From: Clusia tigrina
Lineage: Eukaryota; Arthropoda; Insecta; Diptera; Clusiidae
Direction: 5' to 3'
Assembly: GCA_920105625.2 (NCBI GenBank)
Contig: OV050030.1
Location: forward strand, 173,961,315 to 174,025,314
Length of the DNA: 64,000 nucleotides
Positions 20,420 to 32,111 of this stretch are shown one piece after another. The position numbers and the translations under genes are program-made. The notes under the pieces were generated by a model. The model did not search any database. It saw only the letters and a list, made by a program, of their open reading frames with translations, and was not told where the DNA came from. The stretch's first letter is position 1. Every line of letters begins with the position of its first letter.

Positions 20420-23345
20420 TGATATTATTTATTTTCCTTGTTTTATTTTCGTGAATTGTTTTTGAAATTCGTTTAAGTTCGTTTTCTGAAATAACGTTAT
20501 TTTAAAAGTCTACAGGTTTCATTCTTGTAGTTGAATGAAATGAATTATTATAAAAAGTTACTGCTTTGAATACTTGTATTGTTTGAATCAGTATTATTTG
20601 AATCTGCGTTGAAAAGTCGGACGTGTTCGTTAAGTGTTCCGTGCAGTCTTTCAACGTCTGCATTACCAGTTTTTAGGTATGGTGTAGTGATGTGAATGTT
20701 TATATTGGTATCTTTAAGAAATTGTTTTATTGAATTTGTATCCAGTTCGTTATCTGTTATAAGATGTTTTGGTTTCCCTAAGTATTGTATTCTAGCTTTT
20801 ATTTCCTCTATTATTGAAATCCACGTTCTATCTTTTAAAGGATGTGCAGTTGCGTATTTAGTTAGTTTATCTATACTCGCAAGATACATAGCATTTCTTT
20901 TAGGAAACCAAATATCGAAATAAACTATGTCGTTATGCTTTTCAGGAGTTTCTGCAACATTAAGATTATACTTAATCGGGCTTCTGTCGAATTTCGCCAA
21001 ATTGCACGTTTCACAATTATTAATATATTTTTGAATTTCTTTCTGCATACTCGGGAAATAGTAGTATATTTTAATTTCAGAGATAATTTCATTTATCCCT
21101 CTATGATTGTTTTTTAAGTGTTCCTTTTTTATAATATTAAGTAATTTTTCCCTTTCAGAACTCTGAGATTTTTGTTACATGAAAAATATTTAATATAAAA
21201 ATCTTGAAATTTACGGTAAAGTTTATTGCTAGAGCAAAATACTACTATCATTCCTTTTGCTGGTATATTTTCTCGCATTAATTTTAACATGTCACTTTGT
21301 GGTTTTAGCTTTAGTGTGCCTTATTTTTTGTTTTTAAACAGTATCTTTGAGCGACATGACTCAATGTGCGAATCCTCAAGAAACAATTGATTTTTGAAGA
21401 GGTTAATTGGCTTTTCCGTAACTGGAATGAAATAAGTACTGTCAGTTTCTGCACTGTGCACAGTCTCCATATCCTCTTTGAATAATTCATTTAGATTTAT
21501 TAATACGTTTTGGGTTTCTGATTCTTCGTAAACGATTCTACTCAGTCCGTCTGCTATTACATTTTCTTTACCTTTTCTGTATTCTATATTAAAGTCACAT
21601 TCGTTAAGCTTAATTTTCCATCGCTGTAACTTAGAGTTGGGTTCTTTTAAATTATTTAACTATACAAGTGGGCGCTGGTCTGTTTTTATTGTGAATTTAC
21701 GGTCGAAAAGATATGGGCGAAAATATTTCGTTGCCCAAACTATAGCCAAGAGTTCCTTCTTTATGGTACTATAGTTCTTTTCATGACCATTAAGTGAGCG
21801 GCTTGCATAGCATATTGCTTTATTACCCTGCATGAGAAAAGCTCCTAATGCAAAATTACTTGCATCAGTGATAAGTGTGAATATTTTTGTAAAATCGGGG
21901 TGAATAAGTATAGGGTCTGCTTTAATCAATTTCTTTAATTTTTCAAAGGAGTCAATGTAATCTTGATCCTTTATATTTATTTTAGCTTTTTTCTTTAAAA
22001 ATTTAACTAGGTGATAGGCAATTTTAGAGTAATCTTTTATAAACCGTCTGTAGTAACCCGTTATTCCAAGAAAGGATTTTATTTCTTTTTGAGTTTTTGG
22101 TAGACGTATTTTGTTAATTGCCTCTACTTTTTTTGGATTAGTTTTGATTCCGTCTGTCGTAATGACGTGACGTAAAAATTCTGTTTCTTTGGCCAGAAAG
22201 GTACATTTTTCTAATTGTATTTTGAGATTGGCGTTGTTTAAATAGTTTAATACTTTATTTAAGGATTCTAAATGTTCTTCTAAACTAGTAGAAAAAACCA
22301 GAATGTCATCTAAATAAACTATACCAATTTTCTTCAAATGCTCTTTTAAGACATTATTCATAAGCCTCTGAAATGTGGCCGGCGCATTTCGTAATCCGAA
22401 TGGCATACGAAGGAATTCGTAGTGCCCATTAGCAGTTGAGAAAGCTGTCTTATGAATGTCATCGGGATGCATTTCAATTTGGTGGTAGCCTTTTACTAAA
22501 TCCAAAGTAGTAAAATATTGGCATCTACCCAATTTGTCAAATATATCATCTATATTTGGCATTGGAAACCGATCTTCAATTGTTATACTGTTTACTTTTC
22601 TGTAATCTATAACAATACGCCCTTTTTGTTTATTTGAAGTGTCTAATTTTTTTGGAACTATCCAAATAGGGCTATTATATGGACTATTTGATTCTCTTAT
22701 ATTTGTTTATTAACTTCTTCTTTATGGATTTCTGGGTACCTATATAATTTAGAGTAGATTGGAAAATCGTTTTTTGTAACGATTTTGTGCTTTGGTTCAT
22801 TTGTAAATGTTAAATTGTCTGAATCATTATAAAATATTCTTCTGTGTCTTTTTATAAAACCTTTTAAAATTTTTTTCTCATGCTCGCTAAGGTGGTCTGG
22901 TCGAATGAAGTCATCTTGAACATTATGATTTCTTACTTCCTTATTGATAATTTCTATAGTGTTTTCTTTATAGGCCATTTCATCATATATTTCTTCTTCT
23001 TCCGAAAAATATAATGTTAGGGAGGCGTTAGTGGTTATTAGTTGTCTATTAGGGTAGTCTATTATACAATTAAGGTCTTTAAGGATATTGTTTCCTATCA
23101 GGCCATCATAGACTTTACTAAAGTGCCACTCTACAAATTCACTGTTGTAATTTTCTAAATTAAATTCTTTAAAAATTGGAAATTTACAAAGATTCTCTAT
23201 TGGGTGCGTATTCTCTAATGCAGCCATTGAAGCCGTTATTTTGTGCTTCCATTTTGGGTGACAGTCCTTATTAATGATACTAAACTCTGCTCTAGTATCA
23301 ATTAAAAAGTATAGTGTTCGAATATGATTTTCAATTTTTATATAG
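20420..23345 (-). pseudogene. pol: Pol of element B: protease-RT-RNase H-integrase, broken
   Basis: Protease: at about 23,290 the active-site triplet reads D-T-R (LIDTRAEFSIIN) instead of D-T-G. The frame continues to 22697, where a short deletion plus shift removes the start of RT. RT and RNase H occupy 22562-21660 with [22 protein letters not shown] and an [16 protein letters not shown]ase H core, ending at a premature TAG at 21660-21662 where a tryptophan is expected. The linker (IADGLSR) reads on to another stop near 21,330. Integrase resumes at 21048-20548 with CETC, first Asp (YFDIW), second Asp (ITDNE) and Glu (DVERLHG), about 33 residues apart, so its triad is complete. The C-terminal domain to about 20.4 kb has stops. 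Confidence 0.88.
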
Positions 23346-24312
23346 GGTAGTTTTCTTTCCTGTTTGAATGAAAATTTGCATTTGTTACATCCATTGGTGC
23401 GACATCAAAATTTCGATTTGATTGTCTAGTTTGGTTCGAAAATCGTGTAGGGTCCGATGTGTTTCTTTGGTTTGAAAGTCTCGTACGGTCCGATATGTCT
23501 CTTTGGTTTAACCCTCGATTAGGTGTGCTATTATATCCTAAATTGCTATTATAGTGTCCATTGTTTGGGGTAGTGTTGGGTAAATTAGGCGTACTTGCAT
23601 TATAATTACGATTGAAATTTCCGTTCGACCTAGTATTCTTATTTGTATTATTTCTAAAATGTCCGCTAAAATGATTTTCTCTGTAGTTATTGAAAGTATT
23701 GTTATTATAACCTTCAGTTTTGAAGGTATGGTTGTCGTTGTTGTAGTGATTATTCTGATTAATACTCCTATATGTATTGTTCCTAAAATTGCCACTAAAA
23801 TTATTTCTCTTATAACTCTTCGAAGTAATATAACTGTTTAACACTGGGCCGTATAAAGTATACGATTGATGGCGTGCTTCCAAAATAATTTTGTATGCAT
23901 CTGCCAATGAATCTGGGTTTCTAGCAAAAATCATAGTCTTTGTTGGTTCTGGTAATTGATCCCTAAAAATGTTTAAGGGGATCCTATTTATTTCTGTTAT
24001 AGAGTATAGTCCGTCTAGGTGAGTCGATTGTCGGTTTTTTAACCTGTTTGTAATTCCGTTTATTTTGAAATAATAATTTTCTATGGTTCCCTCGAGTCTT
24101 GTTGTTTTAAGTCTGTCCATTAATTCGTTGCTACTAGCTTTTTCGCCAAAGTGTTTTACTAAAATATCTTTAAGTTGTGGCCAATCCTCTACAGATCCAT
24201 GCCTGTGTATAGCCTGTCTTGTCCGTACGACACATTTATTTTTCATGTAAGAAAAAAGAATTTTTTTATTGTTCGCATCGAAATTTGCGATTGTAGGTAG
24301 GAGCGCATCCAT
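23338..24312 (-). CDS. gag: Gag of element B, intact frame
   Basis: A 324-codon frame from an ATG at 24312. The N-terminal 150 residues are a helical capsid-type domain (motifs such as DWPQLKDILVKHFGEKAS and LNIFRDQLPEPTKTMI). The C-terminal half is Asn/Arg-rich with two repeats of FSG(N/H)FRNNT and several (R)LSNQR(N/D)-type repeats, ending near the APMDV phrase common in 17.6/297-type Gag. No zinc knuckle is seen. Gag forms the particle and binds RNA. The stop at 23338 overlaps the pol frame by a few bases, consistent with frameshifted Gag-Pol. The frame may begin slightly downstream of the original start, since 5' leader sequence reaches directly to this ATG. Confidence 0.8.
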   Translation of the reverse strand: MDALLPTIANFDANNKKILFSYMKNKCVVRTRQAIHRHGSVEDWPQLKDILVKHFGEKASSNELMDRLKTTRLEGTIENYYFKINGITNRLKNRQSTHLDGLYSITEINRIPLNIFRDQLPEPTKTMIFARNPDSLADAYKIILEARHQSYTLYGPVLNSYITSKSYKRNNFSGNFRNNTYRSINQNNHYNNDNHTFKTEGYNNNTFNNYRENHFSGHFRNNTNKNTRSNGNFNRNYNASTPNLPNTTPNNGHYNSNLGYNSTPNRGLNQRDISDRTRLSNQRNTSDPTRFSNQTRQSNRNFDVAPMDVTNANFHSNRKENYPI

Positions 24313-24945
24313 TTTTCTTTGTTTTTTTTTTTTCTTTATAATTTAGAAATTATTTTTTCTTATTTCAGATACAGATATATTTTCAATAAAAGACGCTCTT
24401 ATACTTTTAAATTAACTAATAACATTAAAATTTAATTATTTTTTACTCCAGAGCTCACTGCACTTATCTTCAGGAGTAGAGTTGGGTTGATCAATTTTCA
24501 AGCTGATCCTGTTGCAACTATCTTCTTTCACTGCTTTGTTGTATTTTGCTGCTACGAGTATGTTGGTTGGTCGTTAGTGTTTTTGTTTTAAGTCACAAAA
24601 AAAAAAAATTTTTCCGTGAACACAATTGATTTATCACTCCACTTTATGCTGGATTATTTTTATATAATGTTAACTTTTAAAAATTTTCTTTAATAGTCTT
24701 TATTTGATTAATTTGATTACTTTTAATTTTATAGATTTGTTGTTCTGAGTTCTAAACAAATTCCTTAAAGTCTCGAACTATTTTAATTTTTCTTATAAAG
24801 TTTGTAATCTTTCCACCAGTTTGTAATTTGACTTTTCCTTCTCAAACTTTTCCAAAGTCACTCTTGTAATATTTTCACTAGTTAGAATTTGACGTTTTTA
24901 TTCTTAAGCTTTGCCAAAGTGACTCTTGTACTCTAGGGTTGCTTT

Positions 24946-24963
24946 TTGTTTTCCTCGTCGCCA
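24946..24963 (-). other. primer-binding site of element B
   Basis: Next to the inner end of the 5' LTR the element strand reads TGGCGACGAGGA, starting with the TGG expected opposite a tRNA CCA end. I cannot name the tRNA. It differs from the site of element A. Confidence 0.7.
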
Positions 24964-25264
24964 ATTATGCTAATGTAAATGAAACAAACCGTTCAGTTTG
25001 TGAGGTATTCTAACACTGATCTTTATTTTTCAAAAAGTCTTACAGCTAGCTTAAACATAAATACATTAGAGCACTTAATAATAATAATAATAGTAACATA
25101 CATACATAAGTGTTAGTAAATGTGCAGCTGCATTGTTCTCACGAAAAGTGTTAACTATGCATTTTATGCTTTCGTGGGTACAGTGCGCTAACGGAAACGG
25201 ACGGCTAGACTATTTGGTGCAATAGTCACGTACGTTTGGTTATTTGAGTGGACCATATGTGACT
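24963..25264 (-). repeat. 5' LTR of gypsy element B
   Basis: 302 bp; longer than the 3' copy because of a 6-bp expansion of an ATA run and a 7-bp insertion near the outer end. The outer end is followed by the ATAT duplication, the inner end by the primer-binding site. Confidence 0.9.
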
Positions 25265-25291
25265 ATATCCCCCTCATTAAAAAATAATTCT

Positions 25292-25475
25292 CCTGTCTTT
25301 CCCAGAATCAACTTAATTAAGCATTTCCTGTATCTGTTTTTCTATTTCCTTTTCGTGAATATCTGGGTACCTATATGTTTTTGAATATAAGTGCCTATCG
25401 AGAGAAGTCACTATTTCCTGCTGGATTTCATTAGTTGGCGATAGTATATCCCCCTCATTAAAAAATAATTCTCTA
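25292..25475. repeat. tandem duplication in element C, unit 2 (uninterrupted)
   Basis: The intact copy of the ~190-bp unit, covering the RT N-terminal phrase and ending with CCCCCTCATTAAAAAATAAT. It differs from unit 1 by only a few bases, so the duplication is fairly young yet older than the insertion of B. Confidence 0.8.
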
Positions 25476-26079
25476 ATTCGAATAATAATCAATTTATGTA
25501 TTCTGTTTCCTATTTATTTAAATTATTCAAATTAATACATATTTTAATATAATTCTTAGTTTTTAGCTCTATTGGGCAAATATTTTCGTATTTGAATGGG
25601 TATATATTATTTTCAGAAAATATTTTGTTTCAAAAAACTTAAATGTATTTGTGTTCAATACTAATTTTGGCCTTCAATGGAATTAGGAAATTTTTCCCTA
25701 TTATCGCTTCGTAGTTTGGGTTCAAGAAATCTATGATTTTCCAGGACGTAGTACCTGTACATAAAAATGGGTTTTGTAATTTTATGTTTTATTTTATTAA
25801 TTCCGTTAAGAGTGCGGTAATACATAATTTTAGTTAGTTCCTGTACTGGATAAATTCCCTCAAATACCGATGATTTGATTATACTTGTACCGGATCCTGT
25901 ATCGATCAGGCATTTAACTATTGGTTGTCCTATTGTGAGCAATGTTATGGAGAGTCTAGTTTTTGAGGCACTGTCAGAAAATTTATTTCATTCTCTTCTA
26001 CAGTACTAATATCCCTTGTACTACTTTCGTTGGGTGTCGACGCTCATTCTGGACACTCCTGATTGATTCGGGTTAATTG
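25476..26079 (-). pseudogene. protease and gag end of element C
   Basis: At 25942-25661 a 93-codon minus-strand piece carries an aspartic protease with an intact active site, CLIDTGSGTSIIKSS, followed by typical beta-strand alternation. Upstream, at 26,079-26,021, the phrase QSGVSRMSVDTQRK resembles the C-terminal end of 17.6/297-type Gag. From 25660 to 25476 the pol frame is broken. Mariner 1 is inserted directly upstream, and the gag continues at 27010. Confidence 0.65.
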
Positions 26080-26081
26080 TA

Positions 26082-27007
26082 CGAGGTGTGATCAAAAGAT
26101 AACCGTTATTTTCATCTTTTCGTGAGTTACGTATGTTCGATGTTGGCATTTTTTTGTCTGTTATGTTGCTACGTATGTCTGTTATATATGTTGGTAATAC
26201 CAACCATTTTGGATTGTCAGTTTGTTTTTGACAGATAAAAAGGTTAGTCGTGTTTTGGTGTGCTCTTCGATTTTGTACTATTCGAAAAAATATATCAAAG
26301 AAACTGTATTCAGTTTTGTGTAAAAAATGAAATTAAATGCGCAAGGACATTTGATATGTCGACTGTGGCTCAGTCTCACAAGTTCAATTGTGGTATAACC
26401 GGTTTAAGGAAGGCCGAGATAATGTTAATGACGCTGCTCGTCCTGGTCGCCCGAGCACGTCAACAACCGATGAAAACATTGACGCAGTGAAGAAAATGAT
26501 TTTGGATAATCGTCGAATCACTATCAGAGATGTTGCTGATGATGTTGGCATATCGTTCGGCTCATGCCAAGCAATTTTTACGGATGTTTTAGGCATGAAA
26601 CGTGCTGCAGCGAAGATTGTTCCAAAATTGCTAAATGTTGAGCAAAAACAACGTCGCATGGACATCGCCATGCGTTTTGGCCAAACACAAAACCGTTATC
26701 ATACCTCAACCACCGTATTCACCGGACTTGGCCCCCGCTGAATTTTTCCTCTTTCCAAAACTGAAGACACCGATGAAAGGAAAGCGTTTTGCTACGATTG
26801 AGGAGATAAAAGAATAATCGAAACAGGAGCTGTTGACGATACCAAAAAACGCGTTTCAGAAGTGTTTCGAGGATTGAAAAAAATGCTTTCATAAGTGTAT
26901 TATATCTGAGGGGAATTACTTTAAAGGGGACAAGGTAGTTGTTGATGAATAAATAAATACTTAATTTTTTGATCACACAATAACGGTTCTTTTTTGATCA
27001 CACCTCA
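26082..27007 (+). mobile_element. mariner 1, internally deleted, with TA duplication
   Basis: Terminal inverted repeats of about 27 bp: left AGGTGTGATCAAAAGATAAC, right (inverted) AGGTGTGATCAAAAAAGAAC. TA lies on both sides (26080-26081 and 27008-27009). At 926 bp it is shorter than the usual ~1.3 kb, with the middle of the transposase gene missing. It is inserted in the gag of gypsy element C. Confidence 0.93.
26340..26932 (+). pseudogene. mariner transposase, deletion derivative
   Basis: The N-terminal DNA-binding region is readable after early frame breaks, with FKEGRDNVNDAARPGRPST and IRDVADDVGISFGSCQAI (helix-turn-helix) in 26388-26741. After VEQKQRRMDIAMRF the sequence jumps to the end of the catalytic domain, PPYSPDLAPAEFFLF in another frame (about 26,720-26,760), which carries the third catalytic Asp. 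The first two Asp residues are lost in the deletion. The C-terminal tail to 26,932 has two nonsense codons. In the family the protein cuts and pastes the element at TA; this copy is inactive but keeps both ends and could be moved in trans. Confidence 0.85.
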
Positions 27008-27009
27008 TA

Positions 27010-27193
27010 TGTCAATTCTGCGGGATTGTTCTGTTATTATATTCCCCACAGTAACCCTGATTAATCGAAATTATTCCTGGCTCTCGTTAGAAAAGGATTT
27101 AGAGTGCATATTTTGCGGATTTTCGGTTGCTTTGAGTCTGTATATTTTGTGGATACCCTCTTTGTTTAAAATCCAGCTGAATCTTATTACCAA
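27010..27193 (-). pseudogene. gag fragment of element C between mariner 1 and the Helitron
   Basis: A minus-strand stretch reading FKQRGYPQNIQTQSNRKSAKY, with stops, of the Asn/Gln/Arg-rich kind found near Gag C-termini. It would continue across mariner 1 into the gag end at 26,079. The assignment rests mainly on position. Confidence 0.45.
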
Positions 27194-27199
27194 CTAGCT

Positions 27200-27221
27200 G
27201 ACCAGGTCCGCGTTGCTGGCC
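27200..27221 (-). terminator. 3' hairpin of the Helitron
   Basis: In element orientation GGCCAG pairs with CTGGTC (one G-T wobble) around a 10-nt loop, two bases before the terminal CTAG. This is the transposition end signal typical of Helitrons, not a transcription terminator. Confidence 0.75.
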
Positions 27222-27426
27222 CTCAGCAAACATTAGTGTTGTATTACCACACGATTTAAATAGAGCTTTTAACGAAATTTACGGCCTTTAAATAAAAATC
27301 CATGGAATACCTATCATAAAGTTTTTTCACAGAATAACTTACATATGGTATAGATATGGGCGCAATCAAAAAAGAAACACATGTATTTAAGGAAAATTGG
27401 AAATTATATTTATTTATTACTTCATC

Positions 27427-30400
27427 TTAAGGCCAGCGGATAAACAATGATTTTGTTTTTTTATTTGGTGTAAAAACATATAAATTTTTTGGCGTGTCAA
27501 CTCGGGAGCAAGCCACATACAACTGGCCGAGTGAAAAACATGAATTTTCCAAAATTAATCCAGCAATAGTCAATGATTGGCAATATGCTTTGTTTATGGT
27601 AATGGCAAAGGCAAGACGCAAAGGGAGTTGCAGCCGCTTGAATTGGAATGGTAAATCGTTGGAAATCATCGGAATTCGTGGAATAAGTACGTCTTCGCCT
27701 TTGAATTTGCCACCGATGATTGTTGCCTCGATTAAATTTGGTGAACAGTTTTTGATGGTCAATCTGGTTCCGTTGCATTACTTTGGTGCGTTTAAGTTGC
27801 GAATAAGAATTACCGGTGATCCAGCCTTTAATGTTAGTACATGCGGTAGCATTCCGGGTGGTTCTAATGAATTCAAAAATCAGTGGGATAATTGACGGCT
27901 TGTTCTTCATCCATTACTGTGTCGATCGATTTGTATTTGATTATTTTCCCGGGCAGTTTCAATTGAATTTGCTCATTGAGCTTGTTGACATCATAATTTT
28001 TTGGTGCCAAAATTGCACGTTCGCACAGCCAATCCGGATTTTTGTAGGAGGTCCCAAGTCTAACGGAAATACCTTGTCGACAACGGCTTGAATATTCATT
28101 TGCATTTGACAGAAGTTAGGCGGGAACGAAATCTCGTTCGTGGCGCGATCAATTGGAATTTTTCCATTTCCGATGTCCAAAAGTTGTTTTGAAAATGTTT
28201 GGGCAGACGGGTCTTGCAACAAATGCACACGCATGTTCGCCGATAGCGTGATTTTCTCGACTCGGTTCCAAAGATATGAAGCTTTCAAGCATGCGTTCAG
28301 CTCACCTGCGGGCATTGATCTTGGAATAACGGGCAAAGTTTGGCGGAAATCACCAGCAAGAAGAATAAGAGCGCCTCCCATCGGTTGGTTGTTTCCTCGA
28401 AATCACGTAGAGTCCGGTCAAGCGCTTCGAGCAATTTCTTATGGTGCATTGTGCATTCATCCCAAATGATAATTTTGCACGTTTTAAGGATTGTGGCCAT
28501 GCCGGAGTTTTTGCTGATGTTGCAAGTTGGTGTTTCTGCCTGGTTCAAATTCAATGGAAGTTTCAGTGCTGAGTGTGCAGTGCGTCCGCCGTCCAATAGC
28601 GATGATGCAATTCCCGATGATGCCACTGCGAGTGCAATCCAATTCTGCATTCGAACCGACGCCAATATTAGCTTGATGAGGAATGTTTTGCCTGTTCCTC
28701 CTGGCGCATCGAGGAAAAAAAGTCCGCCATTTCCGTTTGTTACCCGTTGCATGATTTTTGCGTGAGCAGTTTTTTGATCACCAACCAACCGTCTTGTTTC
28801 AGTTTCCACATATTGTTGTTGCTGGTTGACATCGAAGTGCTGTTCTCGCACCAGGTCTCTGTCTTGAACACTGTTTATGTCCCGTATCGGAGCCGGCATT
28901 CCAAGTTGAATAATGACTTTGTTGTTGATGGATATACACATGTCCTCAATCAGCAGTAGAGTTTGGTTGAAAATCTCGTCCGAATACTCCTGGTTAGGAT
29001 AAGTTGCGCGTGATTGCCTGAGAATGTCTTTACCTAAGCTTTCGCGATGCGTTTCCCACAGTTCTCGTGGATTAGATGGAGAACATGTTGTTAAAATTAT
29101 CGTAAACAAAGTGCGTATTTGTTTTGGGTGACACGTGAGTGACGCCTCTGTTAGCGTTGTGTTCCAATGCTGATCACTTTCAAGCAGGCCCAATCGGAAA
29201 CACGCTTCTCTATAAGTCTGATATTCATTTCCATGGATAGTTTTCAAGGCGGCTAATGATGTTGGACCTTTGATCGTATGCAATAACAATCGCAAATAAT
29301 AGTATTCAGCATTATTGGGATGAACGGTGTAGACACGTCCCAAAGCATGAGAAGAATGCACACCAACATATTCTGCGACAATCGCACCATGCTTTCTCCT
29401 CATGAACTTCTTCGATGACGTGTGCCAACTGTAATCGTTGGGAATTTCAGGATATATTAAAGTCTTGGCGAAATTGTCGTTTGCACACAATTCAAAGAAA
29501 GCGGTGAGAGTGGTGTGTGGCGGCTATTCGGCTCTATTTTCAGAATTTCGTTCGGTGAAATAAACACGCTGGCCATTTTCCAAATGAACAGCTAGATGTT
29601 GAACTGTTGGATATCGCTCGTGGATGTTGAATGAAAGTATACGCCAAACTGCTTTATTGCTGCTGATGTAACGCCCCATCTGGAATTGCGTGATTTCGTC
29701 AGTTTGATTGGCAAGCCCGAATACTGCCATGTCGCTGCCTTTGTTGACGTATTTGCAAATATATTTGATCGACTTCACCGAATGACAGTACTCAACATTG
29801 ATGTGGGCATCAAACATTTTTGAAAGCAGCGGTGAGTAGGGCACGATCCATCTGTTATCGACGTCACATCTACATTGCGCATTTTAATTGTAGTTGTGTA
29901 TCCACCGTCATCCACCTTTCTTCGCCTATACAGAGGATATCCATCGCCTCCTGTTTGAGTTGCTTGGAGCAGCTCGCGTGGATAGCGCTTTGTACACTTG
30001 ACTTCTTTCATGCATGCTGAATTTGTGTTCAGTTCACCGCAAGGCCCGTGGATCATGTGTTTTCGGACTGATTCAAATAGAACCGGATCTGCTGTGGGAT
30101 TCGGGAGTTCTGCGGAAATCACGTCATCAATTTGTGTTGGCATGATTTTTTGTTTTAGCCAGACTAAAATATGGGCGTGTGGCGGGCCTCGCTTCTGCTA
30201 TTCAACCGAGTACATCCAGCACTGAGTTTCGCCAAATATATGATTTTTGGTGATGACATCCATCAGCTTTGTCAACTTTTGTTTGAATACTCGGGCGAGG
30301 ATATCGTGTCTATGTGTTGAACTTTGGCCGGTAAATAAAAGGTCGGTGATGTCTTTCCAAGCTGGGTTGCAAGTGAAAGTGATGAAGAGGTCTGGCCGTC

Positions 30401-31835
30401 CATACTTGCGCACGTATGTCATAGCATCTTGAGCGTACTGATGCATGTGTCGCGGACTGCCTGTGTATGTCGCTGGCAAGATCACCATTTGGCCGATATT
30501 CGCAGCGTTTCCATCATTGGCGATCGCATCACGCAAGTGGAAACATTCTTCGACGCGTAGCTTTTGCTGTTTCAACCGAATGAAGAGCAGAGGTTCACTT
30601 TCACTTTTCGCATACATGTCGACAATGAATTGATGCTTCCATCACTTCACGACATTTCAACAAATAATTACATTCATTTGGCCTGATCATAAGGCGATAG
30701 GCATAAAAGTCCATACAGGAAACTTTTTTTGTCGACTCTCCATTTAAGTTGGGGTTCATCTGCATTACGTTGAAATGATACCCATCCTCACCCCGTGGAA
30801 AAAGCACTGGATATTGTAGTGCATCATACTATCGAAGAGTTTCCGCATTGCGTTGAACACTTGCATTCCGGCGATGGATGATGATATCGCGTCGCTCGAA
30901 GTCTGTGCCGACCATAACAACTGCGACGTCACCTATCACCGGTGCATTGAAGCGCCGCTCATGCTCACCAGCCGGTGTCTTGTCAGCTCTTATCACAACC
31001 GTATAATGATCTGCCGGCATCTGGTCTAGGGCTGTTTTGAATAGGCGGATGAGGCTGTTGTGTTCGTGTAACATAGCTTGAAGACTCGAAACGATTTCCC
31101 GTCTGACTTCAGTACTGATTGCGCAACGCTGTTAAACTTCTGTAGCTTCATTGCCAGTGAAATCAATTTGGAGGAACTTGGCATCATCATTGGGAAGTGG
31201 GAATAACGATCCAATTCTGTGGTATATTTGGCCTTGCACTTTGAAGGTGGGCATGTGACCGGCGTTGTTGATGATATTAGTTGCTCCGAAGGACGTCATT
31301 TGAAAGCATGAGTTGTACTTTCGGATGTTCTGAAGGAAGTGCTCGGAAATCGGATTGGCTCTAGAAATGTAACTTTGTATCATTGGTGGCAAAACAACTT
31401 TATCGTTCGAACAACACATTCCCGGGGATTCCTTAGTGAACTTCAGAGCACGACAATGTAAGCAAACTTAGTCCATTGCGCCAATCACTACGTCCTTGTT
31501 ATTGCGGTAGTCGTCGTCCCTATTGTAGTGAAATGCCGCCAACTTTAAATCGATTCTTTCTCTTGATCGAGCCATTCGGGAGCGATTGGCAGCAAGTTTT
31601 TCGACATGCTGTTGGGCTGTCTCAGTAGCTCTAGATGAAGATGCACTGCCACGCATTTGCTGAAGCCGTGATTCGCGTTCTTTTTCCATTTCTGCGGCTC
31701 TAGACGTAGATGCGCTTTCGCGATTTTCCTGAAGACGTGATTCGCGTTCCTCAGCTGATTCTGCGGCCTTTCTTTCCTTCTGCTTCCGTGTTGCGGAGGT
31801 TTTTTTTTAGCAATGGCTCTTTTTTTTGGTGGCAT
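27427..31835 (-). pseudogene. Helitron Rep-helicase (RepHel), many lesions
   Basis: It starts near an ATG at 31835 (MPPKKRAIAKKK). An N-terminal region has RESRLQ repeats, then a Cys zinc motif (CLHCRALKF...MCCSND) interrupted by a TAA at 31468. A Helitron-like N domain follows at 30617-30198 (GRPDLFITFTCNPAWKDI). The HUH nuclease region has a TAG three residues before RGPPHAHILVW (about 30,185), and its two-tyrosine motif YICKYVNKG is at about 29,740. A TAG at 29524 precedes a PIF1-type helicase with Walker A DAPGGTGKTFLI and Walker B IIWDECTM. A shift follows near 28,360, then GDFRQTLPVIP, and the C-terminus ends with INKAYCQSL and GQLYVACSR to 27427. Intact proteins nick DNA, unwind it and transfer a strand. 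Confidence 0.85.
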
Positions 31836-32111
31836 TTTAGTAAACTGTAATCGTGCAAAAGGAACAATGATGTACTTTCGGATGTTTTGAAGGAAATGTA
31901 ATATATATATATATGTATATGTCATTGGTAGTACAATATGAAAATTGGATTTTTGCACGCCCCTACGCCCACAGACCGAAAATCAAAAATCAGACTTCAC
32001 AGTGTCACCCGCCTGAATATTCTGAAGATTCCCTGAAAATTTCATCAAAATCGGCCCAGCCGTTTTGGGGTCCATACGTTACATACATACACATCCTGTT
32101 TTATTTATATA

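Larger units (their letters stand above)
18314..25268 (-). mobile_element. Ty3/gypsy element B (17.6/297-like, env-bearing) with LTRs and ATAT duplication
   Basis: LTRs at 18318-18606 and 24963-25264 enclose gag, pol and env on the minus strand. The 4-bp duplication ATAT lies at 18314-18317 and 25265-25268. The primer site abuts the right LTR and a purine-rich tract abuts the left one. LTRs begin AGTCACATATGG and end GCATAATT in element orientation. By eye they differ at about six bases plus two small indels, so B is older than A. Gag and Env are almost whole, while pol has a changed protease site, a deletion, and several stops or shifts. It is inserted in the first unit of a tandem duplication in element C. 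Confidence 0.93.

Noticed and set aside
19440..20454. Plus-strand frames opposite env and integrase of element B
   Set aside because: They mirror AT-rich minus-strand coding sequence and are Phe/Leu/Ser-rich in the way antisense frames are.
18148..25475. Reading the flanking ~170-bp match as a long target duplication of element B
   Set aside because: LTR ends give an exact 4-bp ATAT duplication; the longer match is an older tandem duplication in the host element.
27494..30633. Many plus-strand frames of 60-141 codons
   Set aside because: They are antisense shadows of the Helitron Rep-helicase, which is clearly on the minus strand.
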